Origin: an uncultured Gammaproteobacteria bacterium
GTDB taxonomy: Bacteria; Pseudomonadota; Gammaproteobacteria; Pseudomonadales; Porticoccaceae
Reading direction: 5' to 3'
Assembly (NCBI GenBank): GCA_913058345.1
Contig: CAJXQR010000003.1
Coordinates: 62,001 to 126,000, forward strand
Length of the DNA: 64,000 nucleotides
The stretch's first letter is position 1. Each line of letters starts with the position of its first letter. Positions 39,056 to 46,319 of the stretch are shown here, piece by piece. A program made the position numbers and the translations under genes. The notes below the pieces were generated by a model. That model saw only the letters and a program-made list of their open reading frames with translations. It was not told where the DNA came from and made no database searches.

Positions 39056-39358
39056 TTAGGCGCGCCTTTGTCGGCGCGTTTTTTCTGTTTTTTCGGATTC
39101 AAATACGTTTGAGTTAACCCATTCTACTACATCAGCAGCGCGCCACACAGGTCTTCCGACGCCTTTGCTGGATGGGAGGCGCCCTGGTGCGGGGAAGCTG
39201 GGCAGCGTGGCGTAGTAGTGATTGAACCGCGACTTGCTGATATTGAGGTAGTCGGCGACCTTTCCTGCGTCCCAGAGGTCGATAGCCAAGGGGAAGCGGG
39301 ACGTGCCTAGCTTTGCGATGGCGTCGGTTAGGGCTTGAATATCTGGAGAGGTGTTCAT
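39056..39358 (-). CDS. AlpA-like HTH protein, possible excisionase
   Basis: A 100-residue phage protein with a MerR/AlpA-like helix-turn-helix: LWDAGKVADYLNISKSRFNHYYATL followed by the wing GRPVWRAADVVEWVN. Such proteins act as excisionases or regulators of int. Its place next to the host boundary fits Xis, but the expected neighbouring integrase is missing. Its last codons form a CGCGCC / GGCGCG stem followed by T6 on the plus strand (39061-39084), a possible rightward terminator. Confidence 0.75.
   Translation of the reverse strand: MNTSPDIQALTDAIAKLGTSRFPLAIDLWDAGKVADYLNISKSRFNHYYATLPSFPAPGRLPSSKGVGRPVWRAADVVEWVNSNVFESEKTEKTRRQRRA
39061..39084 (+). terminator. Candidate rho-independent terminator at the host-prophage border
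   Basis: CGCGCC, a TTTGTC loop, GGCGCG and then six T form a rightward intrinsic terminator. It overlaps the 3' codons of the leftward AlpA-like gene, so codon constraint could also explain it. If active, it would stop host-derived rightward transcription from entering the prophage. Confidence 0.4.
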
Positions 39359-39403
39359 GGGTCGCCTGTCTCTTTGTTGTGCTTTGGTTGCTGTGATGAT
39401 TTG

Positions 39404-39664
39404 TTATTTAGCTAAGTGCTTCACTGCCATTGCGTAAATTGCTTTAATTGTTGGCCAGTCAATCGGTATCTCTATATGGACCTCGCCTTGGCCTTCGCAA
39501 AGCTCGCACTCTTCATAGTCTCCATCGGGATCAATTTTTGCATCGCCCTCGTCGCAGTATCCACATTCAATGAAATGCCCTACACTAAATTCGCCAGAAA
39601 GCAGACATTTTGCTCCATTTTCTGCCGTAAGTTCGCGAGGCATTATTACTGTATTAGGTCTCAT
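39404..39664 (-). CDS. Small phage protein with two CxxC pairs
   Basis: From the ATG at 39664, 86 residues. CGYC and CELC are separated by an acidic stretch (EGDAKIDPDGDYEE) and followed by GQGEV, like half of a DnaJ-type zinc module. The open frame extends further upstream, but that part overlaps a terminator hairpin. Function unknown; it lies in the left early operon. Confidence 0.6.
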   Translation of the reverse strand: MRPNTVIMPRELTAENGAKCLLSGEFSVGHFIECGYCDEGDAKIDPDGDYEECELCEGQGEVHIEIPIDWPTIKAIYAMAVKHLAK

Positions 39665-39702
39665 TCGGGATTCTCTAATTTGCTTTGCTGTTGATTTCAC
39701 CC

Positions 39703-39727
39703 AAAAAGCCCCAGTGAAGGGGCTTGG
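39703..39727 (-). terminator. Rho-independent terminator, leftward
   Basis: On the minus strand AAGCCCCTTCACTGGGGCTTTTT forms a 6- to 7-bp GC stem followed by a T-run. It lies directly downstream of the MazG-like gene and upstream of the CxxC gene, so it would end or attenuate the left operon here. Confidence 0.8.
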
Positions 39728-39752
39728 TTTGTTGCTGGTTTGTTTTAGCTTG

Positions 39753-40159
39753 CTAGTACGCTTTGCCTCCGGCAGCGCGCACTTCGGGTTTATGGTCATG
39801 GCGAGTGGTGTTGTAAATCAGCTTATCCACAATAGCCCCAGCTACATCCAGCTTTAAACCGCCCGCCATATCAAAAATACGAATTACAGCGTCTGCGAGC
39901 TCAACTTCAAGCATTTTTCGATCAGGTAGGTGTCATCCATTAATTTCTTTCTGTCACCCTCCATTGCCTCTGCAACCTCGGATACAATCAGCATTAGCAA
40001 TCGGGGCACGTCACGCTCAGTGGTTGTTTCCCACCAGCCGCATTCCTTTGCTATGCCGTGACAAAAACCGGTAAGGCTGTTGCCATTGCGAGCCAGCATC
40101 TTTTGGACGTCTTCTCTTTTAAGTGCGTCGATGTTTGATTGCCTGTCGTTTGTGGTCAT
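39753..40159 (-). pseudogene. Frameshifted MazG-like NTP pyrophosphohydrolase
   Basis: The upstream frame carries GWWETTTERDVPRLLMLIVSEVAEAMEG, the EExxE-like helix of phage MazG-related proteins, up to KKLMDD. Near 39930 the homology jumps to another frame, continuing LPDRKMLEVELADAVIRIFD and ending KPEVRAAGGKAY at 39753. One missing base explains this. The ATG at 40159 has GGAG in front. It is either a true frameshift mutation or a sequencing error. An intact version would hydrolyse nucleoside triphosphates to monophosphates. Confidence 0.8.
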
Positions 40160-40244
40160 GTCTAACTCCATATAATTTATAAAATAGTAATAGGAAGAAT
40201 CTTTAAAAAGCCCGGTGATAGCTTGGTTTGTTGGTGGTTTGTCG

Positions 40245-41087
40245 TTACAGGGTGAACGTTCCGCTATAAACGCTGACTTGGTCTGAGTTGAATGAGGACC
40301 CTATTTTTTCTTTAAATTCTTCACTGATTTCAAGATTGATGTCTTCTTCGCGCACTATGCGTAGCTTTAGCATCGGTTTGTCTTCGCTTGTGATGGTGGA
40401 TAGCTCAATTTTAAAATCTCGTGGTTCGAATCCTTGGTGCGGGCGGCAAGTAAAGGTGAAGTAAGTGGGTTTGTCGTTGTTTTTATTGGCGTCGATGCTT
40501 TCAAGCACGCTGCGGGTTGCCGAGAGATTGCCAGCTTCGTTGGTGGCAGTACGGGCTTGTTCGATGGTAATTTTTCGCACGGCGTTAATCGCGTGTTTTA
40601 TGTCCATGCTCTCGCCGTCTGATTTTTCGGCTTTGAGGTAGTTGGCCCAGTCTTCTAGCCATGCGGCTAGATCAAGTTGTGATAATCGTTTGCCGCAAAT
40701 GTCACGCAGGCTGGCGAGTGGTGGGTTTGTTTCGAGGGTTAGTATCGCGGTGTCGTCACCGTGGCCGGGGTAGTCATCGTTGCCAAGGTTGAAAAAGGCT
40801 TTTGCTGTCATTTTCTTGCCGTCAACCATTATCTGGTAGGGGCGTGCGGCGCGGACTGTGAGATCGTCGAAAAGTCGGGCTTTTGTGTAGTTGATAAAAT
40901 CGTTAATAAAGCCAGTGCTAAGCTGGCCCCTGAAGCGATAGCGGGCGGGTTGCAGGTGCTCAATATCTTTAACTGAATAGCCGTCGGGTAAAAGCAGAGC
41001 AGGCAAGCCTTCGCTTAAGATGCCGCTGTTGATGGGCTGAGTGATGGTGGCTTCTTGCAGGGCTTTTAGGGTTTCTTTATTAAGCAT
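40245..41087 (-). CDS. DUF2303 family phage protein
   Basis: A 280-residue phage protein matching DUF2303 (GYSVKDIEHLQPARYRFRG near the N-terminus, LSQLDLAAWLEDW in the middle). The family is common in left early operons of temperate phages of gammaproteobacteria; its role is unknown. It overlaps the upstream gene by 8 bp, so the two are probably translated together. Confidence 0.8.
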   Translation of the reverse strand: MLNKETLKALQEATITQPINSGILSEGLPALLLPDGYSVKDIEHLQPARYRFRGQLSTGFINDFINYTKARLFDDLTVRAARPYQIMVDGKKMTAKAFFNLGNDDYPGHGDDTAILTLETNPPLASLRDICGKRLSQLDLAAWLEDWANYLKAEKSDGESMDIKHAINAVRKITIEQARTATNEAGNLSATRSVLESIDANKNNDKPTYFTFTCRPHQGFEPRDFKIELSTITSEDKPMLKLRIVREEDINLEISEEFKEKIGSSFNSDQVSVYSGTFTL

Positions 41088-41415
41088 GGCTGTTTTCCTT
41101 GTTTTTGCCGAACATTTCGACTTGGTTTTCTGGGAAGAAGCTCATGTCGCCGCCGGTGCCGACGTGCATAGGCGTGACGGTGGTTTCTTCTTCGTTTTGC
41201 TTGCCGCGCGCAGTGGGTCTGGCGTAGGCGAGCTTGTTGCTGATCTCAACCTGGTGGCTGTTGCCGATTTGTTTGATGTCAAACGAGATGGCAACTTTGC
41301 CTTGCTTGCCGGTGTCGACAACTGAAGCGGCGACCAGTGAGAGCATGGTGCCGAGTTTGTCTTGCACTGTGCCGGCGTCGAGGTCGGCCATGAAGGTTTC
41401 TACATTGGTGCTCAT
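41080..41415 (-). CDS. Conserved early phage protein
   Basis: 111 residues; no function recognised. N-terminal LDAGTVQDKLGTMLSLVAASV is helical, and the middle (GKVAISFDIKQIGNSHQVEISNKLAY) looks beta-rich. It directly precedes and overlaps the DUF2303 gene, and such pairs recur in phage early operons, so the two may work together. That is inference from position. Confidence 0.65.
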   Translation of the reverse strand: MSTNVETFMADLDAGTVQDKLGTMLSLVAASVVDTGKQGKVAISFDIKQIGNSHQVEISNKLAYARPTARGKQNEEETTVTPMHVGTGGDMSFFPENQVEMFGKNKENSHA

Positions 41416-41439
41416 GGGTTGGTTCCTTTTGTTGTGAGG

Positions 41440-41727
41440 CTAGCCAGCCTGGGGTGTTAGGTGTGTGAGGCCGAGGGTGTCGATAAATTTATCGTCGTCG
41501 GCTTTGGTGTTTTGCTCGCTTCGTGATTTTTCGGTTAGTGCTATTTCTAGCGCCCGACTTAAATCCGTGGCCAAGGCAAAAAGCTCGGCGATATGGGTAG
41601 CGATTTCTTTAAACCAATAAGCATCACTTTTGTTCTCTTGCATTTCGCTGATAGCGTTCAGTTTTGCGGCCAGCTCTTTCGAGTCGTTAAAAACTTCAAC
41701 GCGGTCGATTAGGTCTCTTTCTGTCAC
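41440..41727 (-). CDS. Hypothetical early phage protein
   Basis: 95 residues, mostly alpha-helical and acidic, not recognised. Its start overlaps the previous gene's stop by 4 bp (ATGA-type coupling), and it is inside the tightly packed left operon, which supports it being real. Confidence 0.6.
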   Translation of the reverse strand: MTERDLIDRVEVFNDSKELAAKLNAISEMQENKSDAYWFKEIATHIAELFALATDLSRALEIALTEKSRSEQNTKADDDKFIDTLGLTHLTPQAG

Positions 41728-41963
41728 TTGCGCACCTCTTTTATTATTTTTTTCTTGTTTAATGCCCGCTCGCCGATGGCTTTTAGCCAGGTGCGCGATG
41801 GTACTTTTTTATTTGTTATTGGTACGACTTTCGGTGTTTTTGGCACCAGTGTGGCGTAGTTTTGGCCGGGTGTTGGTACTGCTATGCGGTTGGTGCTGGC
41901 TTGTAGGTGGCGCAGCAATGTGGGGTTGGTGGCGGTGGTGGGGTGTATGGCGATGTTGCTCAT
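41724..41963 (-). CDS. Hypothetical early phage protein
   Basis: 79 residues, basic, Thr/Pro/Lys-rich, ending in RALNKKKIIKEVRK. It could bind nucleic acid, but no family is recognised. It is coupled to the next gene by a 4-bp overlap and lies 2 bp after the preceding stop. Confidence 0.55.
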   Translation of the reverse strand: MSNIAIHPTTATNPTLLRHLQASTNRIAVPTPGQNYATLVPKTPKVVPITNKKVPSRTWLKAIGERALNKKKIIKEVRK

Positions 41964-41965
41964 TA

Positions 41966-42232
41966 TTACTGCTCCGTGAGTTGTTGGAATTCTCTTTCGG
42001 CGCGTTCGGCGCGTTTTTTTATAATCTCTTTTGATTGCTCGTCGCTGAGAATTTGGCCGCTGGGCACTATTGAGAGGCTGATTGAGGGCTCATTGGTTTT
42101 AAAGTAGCGCTCGTCCCCCTCGTCGCTAGGTATCGGCTCGATGGCCACGGCCTTGCTCATGGCGCTTATCAGGGGTACCACGTCGCTGGGATTAATGGCG
42201 AATTGCTGAAAGCCGATGGTGGCAATAATCAT
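41966..42232 (-). CDS. Hypothetical early phage protein
   Basis: 88 residues, not recognised. The C-terminal third (QSKEIIKKRAERAEREFQQL) is predicted coiled coil. Its start overlaps the LuxR-type gene stop by 4 bp. Packed position in the PL operon supports it. Confidence 0.6.
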   Translation of the reverse strand: MIIATIGFQQFAINPSDVVPLISAMSKAVAIEPIPSDEGDERYFKTNEPSISLSIVPSGQILSDEQSKEIIKKRAERAEREFQQLTEQ

Positions 42233-42657
42233 GCTGTTTGCTCCGGGTTGTTAGCCCCGCAAGGCCAGCTTAGGGCGCCGGTGTCGGGGTCAATGGTGAA
42301 GAGGTCGCTGTCTGTTTTGCTGCGCCCGGTGCGACGGGCTTTACCCCCGGCCCCCCGGCGTGCGATGGCGGTGTTTTGGTCGAGCAGGCTTTCAGTAATA
42401 GGCAGCCAAAGGCAAAGGCCCAGAAAAAGGCAGGCGACGTATTTGATGTGGCCTTGTGCCCACAGCAGACTGACGGCGTGGGGTGTGGTTTCGGCGTTGA
42501 GTTTGTTTTTGGCCTGGTCCACATAGCCGTAGGTGGTGTCGCGGGCGATGCGCATAACGCGGGCAGCATCTTTGATGGTTTTGCCCTGGGCGACAAACAG
42601 CATGGCTTGTTCTTCGCGAGGGGTGAGTAGTCCGTTGGTGTTGATTTGTGTGTTCAT
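42229..42657 (-). CDS. LuxR-type HTH protein with membrane segment, first PL gene
   Basis: 142 residues. A LuxR/sigma-70-region-4-like HTH is at about 9-60 (LTPREEQAMLFVAQGKTIKDAARVM). A short hydrophobic segment KYVACLFLGLCLWLPI (about 72-87) then suggests membrane association. The start ATG at 42657 lies 7 bp after a consensus -10, with no ribosome site, so the transcript may be leaderless. As the first gene of the leftward early operon it occupies the place of lambda N. Its role is unknown. Confidence 0.7.
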   Translation of the reverse strand: MNTQINTNGLLTPREEQAMLFVAQGKTIKDAARVMRIARDTTYGYVDQAKNKLNAETTPHAVSLLWAQGHIKYVACLFLGLCLWLPITESLLDQNTAIARRGAGGKARRTGRSKTDSDLFTIDPDTGALSWPCGANNPEQTA

Positions 42658-42664
42658 GGGAAAT

Positions 42665-42706
42665 ATATTAGTGATACAAATTAAACCTGTCAATAGTATT
42701 GCTAAT
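42665..42706 (-). promoter_or_regulatory. Prophage PL promoter with operator
   Basis: On the minus strand TTGACA (42688-42693), 17 bp and TATAAT-like TAATAT (42665-42670) form a near-consensus sigma-70 promoter. The operator ATTAGCAATACTATTGAC (42689-42706) overlaps the -35 box. It matches the PR operator ATTAGCAACGCTATTGAC at 45533-45550 in 16 of 18 positions, so CI/Cro should control both. Confidence 0.85.
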
Positions 42707-42758
42707 AATAATTTGCTGACCTGTGTGGCATGATTGCTTTTTTAGCAGGATTGGCTGA

Positions 42759-43112
42759 ATGAAACGGGTAATGGCGGTGCTGTTTTTTTTGTCGGCCTAT
42801 GGTGTTGCGAGTGCCGGCGATGAGGATGATCCTTGTTTATGGGACTACGAAATAGCAGAAATGATGATGGATAGCAGGCAGGCCGGTGTATCTATGCCCT
42901 CGCTGATGAAGGTGGGCAGAAACTTTGGGACAGGCGTGTCCGGACAGGATGTTGTTCAGGCGGAGGCGGCGTCAAGGTTTGTGATAGAGGTGGTCAGATC
43001 TGCTTTTGATGTCTCGTTGTATTACAGTAAAAGTAGTAAGGCGCGCGCAATAAAAGAGTTTTCCAATGCTTGGTATGCAGCATGTTTACGTGAATATGAT
43101 GAGGGAGATTGA
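42759..43112 (+). CDS. Exported small protein, prophage moron
   Basis: 117 residues with an N-terminal signal peptide (MKRVMAVLFFLSAYGVASAG). The mature part has two Cys (DDPCLW and AACLRE) that could form a disulfide in the periplasm. It is transcribed against the surrounding leftward operon and forms a pair with the next gene, which is typical of lysogenic morons. No homology recognised; a role in host envelope or superinfection is a guess. Confidence 0.65.
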   Translation: MKRVMAVLFFLSAYGVASAGDEDDPCLWDYEIAEMMMDSRQAGVSMPSLMKVGRNFGTGVSGQDVVQAEAASRFVIEVVRSAFDVSLYYSKSSKARAIKEFSNAWYAACLREYDEGD

Positions 43113-43115
43113 AAG

Positions 43116-43721
43116 GTGGCGTTAGTTAAGTGCAGGGAGTGTGGTGCGCAGGTGTCAAAAAAGGCGGCGGCCTGTCCGGAGTGTGGGGCGCCGGCGAAAA
43201 AGAAAACGTCGATGTTTACCTGGCTGGTGCTGGTTGTGATTGGTGCGGTGATCTTCGCGAACTTGTCATCGCCGCCAGACCGCGCTTCGGTTGCAGCGCC
43301 CGTGGTGTTAACGGATGAGCAGAAGAAGGCGCGTGAGGCTGAGCTGGTCGTCGAATTAAAAACCATACCGGCGGCAGAGGTGCAGAAAAACCTTGATGGT
43401 TACCGGGAGCTGGCCGAGTTAAACCCGGCAAATGAGAAATATCACAAAAAAGTAGCGTACTACGAAGAAAAAATGACGCGCTATAGGCAAATTCAAGCGC
43501 AGTTCAGCGCATGGTCTGGCGCGCATAAGGATCTTGAGCGGTATATAAAGAAGCGTTTAAAAGACCCGGATTCTTACGAGCATATCGAGACAGGTTATAA
43601 CGATAACGGTGACCACATTATGGTGCTGATGCGCTATAGGGCAAAAAATAGTTTTGGGGGTTTTGCGCTTGAGTCTGTGCGGGCGCGTTGCACGATTGAA
43701 GGGCAATGCACGGTGCTTTGA
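43116..43721 (+). CDS. Zinc-ribbon, membrane-anchored protein, prophage moron
   Basis: 201 residues. An N-terminal zinc ribbon (CRECG and CPECG, residues 6-24) is followed by one membrane segment (FTWLVLVVIGAVIFANL), a coiled-coil region and a conserved-looking C-terminal domain with YIKKRLKDPDSYEHIETGY. The zinc ribbon would face the cytoplasm. The C-terminal motif resembles host zinc-ribbon membrane proteins of unknown function. GTG start, 3 bp after the exported partner. Confidence 0.75.
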   Translation: MALVKCRECGAQVSKKAAACPECGAPAKKKTSMFTWLVLVVIGAVIFANLSSPPDRASVAAPVVLTDEQKKAREAELVVELKTIPAAEVQKNLDGYRELAELNPANEKYHKKVAYYEEKMTRYRQIQAQFSAWSGAHKDLERYIKKRLKDPDSYEHIETGYNDNGDHIMVLMRYRAKNSFGGFALESVRARCTIEGQCTVL

Positions 43722-43744
43722 CAGTGTTTTGTTATTGAGCGGAT

Positions 43745-43772
43745 AAAAAGCCCTGCATTGCGGGGCTTTTTT
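43745..43772. terminator. Rho-independent terminator after the moron pair
   Basis: AAAAGCCCTGCATTGCGGGGCTTTTTT: a GCCC(T)G / CGGGGC stem flanked by A- and T-runs. It closes the rightward moron pair and, read the other way, the leftward gene at 43790-44353. Confidence 0.85.
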
Positions 43773-43789
43773 GTGTTCTGGTTGTCTGG

Positions 43790-44353
43790 CTATTCGTCAA
43801 TGAGATCGGGATAGTAGGTGCTGGCTTTATATTCGCAGTGCGGGTTGGTTTTATAAACTAGCTGTTCAAGGAAAATAGAGACAAAGTGAAACACCGCAGA
43901 TGGCTCTATGTTGCCCTGGCTAAAGGCTCTTATGGTGTCGATATAGGCGTGGTCTGATAAGTAGATAGGTTGGTCGATGGTGACCTGGGTGTCGTTGTTG
44001 CGAAGCAGTGTTGAGTTCTGGAGAATGCAGATGGCGACGTCAAAGGCGATAACTGCGTTTGGGTTGTGTTCTGGGCCAGATAATTGTGTGCCTTCTTTAA
44101 GTAAAGGGCTTTTAATGGGTTGCTTCGCTAAAAACCAGACAATAAAGTTGGCCGCTTTTTTGAATGTGCTGGCCTTGGCTGCACCGCCTTCGTAAGGGAA
44201 GTTGTTGGTGTAGTTTGATATGGTCTCTAACAATGCGTCGGTGTCTACAGATATGATGGCATCGGGGTCTGATGCTTTGGCGAAAGCGCTTATGTGTGTT
44301 AAGAGATTGTTGTAGTCGTCAAAAGGTTTCTCGTTGTAGATCATTTTTTTCAA
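43790..44353 (-). CDS. Hypothetical phage protein
   Basis: 187 residues, no function recognised. It is mainly helical (SDHAYIDTIRAFSQG, FHFVSIFLEQLVYK) with no export signal or membrane segment. It sits between two terminators, so it may be a stand-alone accessory gene expressed in the lysogen. Confidence 0.6.
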   Translation of the reverse strand: MKKMIYNEKPFDDYNNLLTHISAFAKASDPDAIISVDTDALLETISNYTNNFPYEGGAAKASTFKKAANFIVWFLAKQPIKSPLLKEGTQLSGPEHNPNAVIAFDVAICILQNSTLLRNNDTQVTIDQPIYLSDHAYIDTIRAFSQGNIEPSAVFHFVSIFLEQLVYKTNPHCEYKASTYYPDLIDE

Positions 44354-44360
44354 TCCATAA

Positions 44361-44386
44361 AAAACCCCCGCGTAGAAGGCGAGGGC
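44361..44386 (-). terminator. Rho-independent terminator, leftward
   Basis: Minus-strand CCCTCGC, a short loop, GCGGGGG and T6 form an intrinsic terminator between the gene starting at 44611 and the gene starting at 44353. One G-U pair is in the stem. Confidence 0.75.
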
Positions 44387-44401
44387 TGGTTGCGATACTG
44401 C

Positions 44402-44611
44402 TTAAGAGGTGGCTGCTAGCGATGCTTTTGCCAAGCGTGAGGCGCGCATTGTGATTTCGCTGGTGGTTCTGGTTTTTATTTGCCCGGTGGCGTTGGTTGT
44501 GCCTAGCGATTTGGCTGGTATTTTTGCCTTAATGGCTTTTCCGTAATCGTCTGTTTTAACGTTGGCCTCAATAAGATTGTCAAAAACAACCTCTTTGTTG
44601 TCGGCATTCAC
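44402..44611 (-). CDS. Small hypothetical phage protein
   Basis: 69 residues, not recognised; basic with Thr/Ala-rich C-terminus. GTG start with a good AGGAGAG ribosome site. It is driven by its own consensus promoter and closed by its own terminator, so it is probably strongly expressed. Confidence 0.65.
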   Translation of the reverse strand: MNADNKEVVFDNLIEANVKTDDYGKAIKAKIPAKSLGTTNATGQIKTRTTSEITMRASRLAKASLAATS

Positions 44612-44679
44612 GATATCTCTCCTTTTTTCTGCAGTTGTCCCGCTTTGTGTTTTTAAGTGCCGCCCAAAATCGGGCGCGA

Positions 44680-44708
44680 ATTCTATTGATTTTGTTTTGG
44701 TATGTCAA
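44680..44708 (-). promoter_or_regulatory. Consensus promoter for the small gene at 44402-44611
   Basis: TTGACA (44703-44708), 17 bp and TAGAAT (44680-44685) on the minus strand. The predicted leader of about 60 nt contains a CGCCC / GGGCG hairpin (44661-44676). No CI-type operator is visible here, so it may be active in the lysogen. Confidence 0.75.
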
Positions 44709-44769
44709 GGCATCAACACGCCATTGCGCCACTATAGCATAGTTAAGAATGCGGTAAAGCGGTGCTGGA

Positions 44770-45498
44770 TCACGCTTGGCGCAGGCTGGCAGCCACGACC
44801 ATGGTAATGGGTTGTATGCGGGTGATGTTGGTTTTTTGGACGGTCATGGCGGGGTGTTGGTCGTTAATGCTGCCGAAGGTGTATTCCTCGTCGGTCTCAT
44901 TGTAGAGGCGGTATTCTTTGATCATGCAGAGCCCGTCGGTGGTGCAGACGAGCACGTTTTCGCCCTGGTGTACGGGGCTGTTGGGTTCTATGACAACAAT
45001 CTGGCCGTTTTTTATAGCGGGGGCCATACTGTCGCCGCGCACACGCAGTGCGTAGGCGTCGGGGTCTTTTGATGACGCTACGATAAATCCGTCGCCGTGT
45101 TCAAGGTGACCCATATCATCCCAATAGCCATCGGGGCCTGCCTGGGCGTTGCCGACAATGGCGATTCTGGTGTTATATGTCCTGCTAGGTTCGCGTATGC
45201 GCTGCGTAGTTTGCTCGCTATCTCGAGTGAAGGCATAGTCAGCAATAGAAGGGCGAACCTCGGTAGGGTCGAAACCAAGCCTGTTGGCTAGCCAAACCAT
45301 TCGTTTATCGGGTATTTTTGTAATTCCTTTTAGCCACTGCCCGACGACGCCCTGGGTTATGCTCATTTCAATAGCAAGCTGTTCTTGGGTTAGGTTTGGT
45401 TCTGCGGTTTTTTTCTGCTGAAATTTGTTATCGACAAAAGCGGCTTCTGCTGCCATTAATCGAGCTTTATCAAGGATATCTGGGGTTTCTCTTTTCAT
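44770..45498 (-). CDS. CI-like repressor, S24/LexA family
   Basis: 242 residues. An N-terminal HTH (LTQEQLAIEMSITQGVVGQWLKG, about 37-59) is joined to a C-terminal S24 peptidase. The self-cleavage Ala-Gly is in NAQAGPDGYWDD; catalytic Ser is in RGDSMAP and Lys in LCMIKEY. RecA-stimulated cleavage should induce the prophage. The ATG has no strong ribosome site and lies 7 bp from a TAATAAT box, so its mRNA may also be leaderless. Confidence 0.93.
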   Translation of the reverse strand: MKRETPDILDKARLMAAEAAFVDNKFQQKKTAEPNLTQEQLAIEMSITQGVVGQWLKGITKIPDKRMVWLANRLGFDPTEVRPSIADYAFTRDSEQTTQRIREPSRTYNTRIAIVGNAQAGPDGYWDDMGHLEHGDGFIVASSKDPDAYALRVRGDSMAPAIKNGQIVVIEPNSPVHQGENVLVCTTDGLCMIKEYRLYNETDEEYTFGSINDQHPAMTVQKTNITRIQPITMVVAASLRQA

Positions 45499-45508
45499 AG
45501 CCTAATTA

Positions 45509-45574
45509 TTAGCCTTTGTAATAATAAAAACTATTAGCAACGCTATTGACTTAAATAATTCGCAACGCTAATAT
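45509..45574. promoter_or_regulatory. CI/Cro operators and PR promoter
   Basis: Three related 13-bp sites start at 45509 (TTAGCCTTTGTAA), 45534 (TTAGCAACGCTAT) and 45559 (TTCGCAACGCTAA), exactly 25 bp apart; the consensus TTAGCAACGCTAA is a pseudo-palindrome. PR is TTGACT (45546-45551), 17 bp, TAATAT (45569-45574). The second and third sites overlap its -35 and -10. The first site is next to the probable PRM -10. The array parallels lambda OR1-OR3. Confidence 0.88.
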
Positions 45575-45580
45575 TCAGGA

Positions 45581-45790
45581 ATGAATGAAATAAGTTTAAG
45601 CAAGTTTTGCGAAGGTAAAACTCAAGAGCAAGTTGCTAACGAGCTTGGATACTCCCAAGGCTGGATTTCACAAACTTTAAAAAATGGTCGTGATGTGGTT
45701 ATTCGCCTGCATCCGCAGGGGGGGCTGTCTGTTGTAGAGCGGCGCGTGCTGCGAGACGTTGAGGCTTTGTCAGTAGTTGCCGCCCAGTGA
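45581..45790 (+). CDS. Cro-like repressor
   Basis: 69 residues with an HTH (KTQEQVANELGYSQGWISQTLKNG, about 13-36). It is divergent from the CI-like gene and directly behind PR. The start ATG begins 6 bp after the -10 box, so the transcript probably starts at or beside the A of ATG. AGGA touches the start codon, too close to act as a ribosome site. Confidence 0.85.
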   Translation: MNEISLSKFCEGKTQEQVANELGYSQGWISQTLKNGRDVVIRLHPQGGLSVVERRVLRDVEALSVVAAQ

Positions 45791-45857
45791 TTACTATCCA
45801 TACCGCTATCGTAAGTCAGCGGTTTTTTTTTGCATCGTCGGAAAATTAGGGGTTGCC

Positions 45858-46319
45858 GTGAAAAGTTCAGGAAGTCGAGAGCGCCACCACCGCAACCAGT
45901 TTGTTGGCTGGGGCCTTGCGGTTTTGTTTTTTTGGCTGTTTGCGGTGGTGCTGGTGATTAGCCTGGTGGCTTGCCCACATTTTGCCCATGCGCTTGAAAG
46001 CGATTACGCAGCACCGTGGTGTGCCGAGCGCGGTGGCGTGGCCGAGAAGGTGTTGGCCGATCGCACGCGGGTCGATTGTTTATTGCCGGGTTTTGCGGTT
46101 GAGGTGGACTACGGGCACAACTGGGCAGAGGCGATGGGGCAGGCGCTGCATTATGCGCGCATGACCGGCCGTATGCCGGGTGTGATGTTGATTTTGCAGC
46201 GCCCGGCTGATGAGCGATATGTGCGCCGCTTGTACGGCGATGCGGAGTACTGGTCGATACCGCTGTTTGTATGGACAGTGAAAGATTATGAGCTGCAGGG
46301 CAAGCAGCAAGAAAAATAA
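45858..46319 (+). CDS. Membrane-anchored or exported endonuclease-like phage protein
   Basis: 153 residues from the GTG at 45858 (AGGGG upstream). One hydrophobic segment (about 17-40, FFWLFAVVLVISLVA) acts as signal or anchor. The rest has WCAERGG, then RVDCLLPGFAVEVDYGHNW and EAMGQALHYA, a D-xxx-ExD plus QxxxYA pattern suggestive of the PD-(D/E)XK nuclease fold, with Asp in place of the usual Lys. If exported, it would act in the periplasm. Activity is inferred. Confidence 0.65.
   Translation: MKSSGSRERHHRNQFVGWGLAVLFFWLFAVVLVISLVACPHFAHALESDYAAPWCAERGGVAEKVLADRTRVDCLLPGFAVEVDYGHNWAEAMGQALHYARMTGRMPGVMLILQRPADERYVRRLYGDAEYWSIPLFVWTVKDYELQGKQQEK

Noticed and set aside
39665-39799. N-terminal extension of the CxxC phage protein
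   Set aside because: It runs across the terminator hairpin and the MazG-like 3' end; the ATG at 39664 is more plausible.
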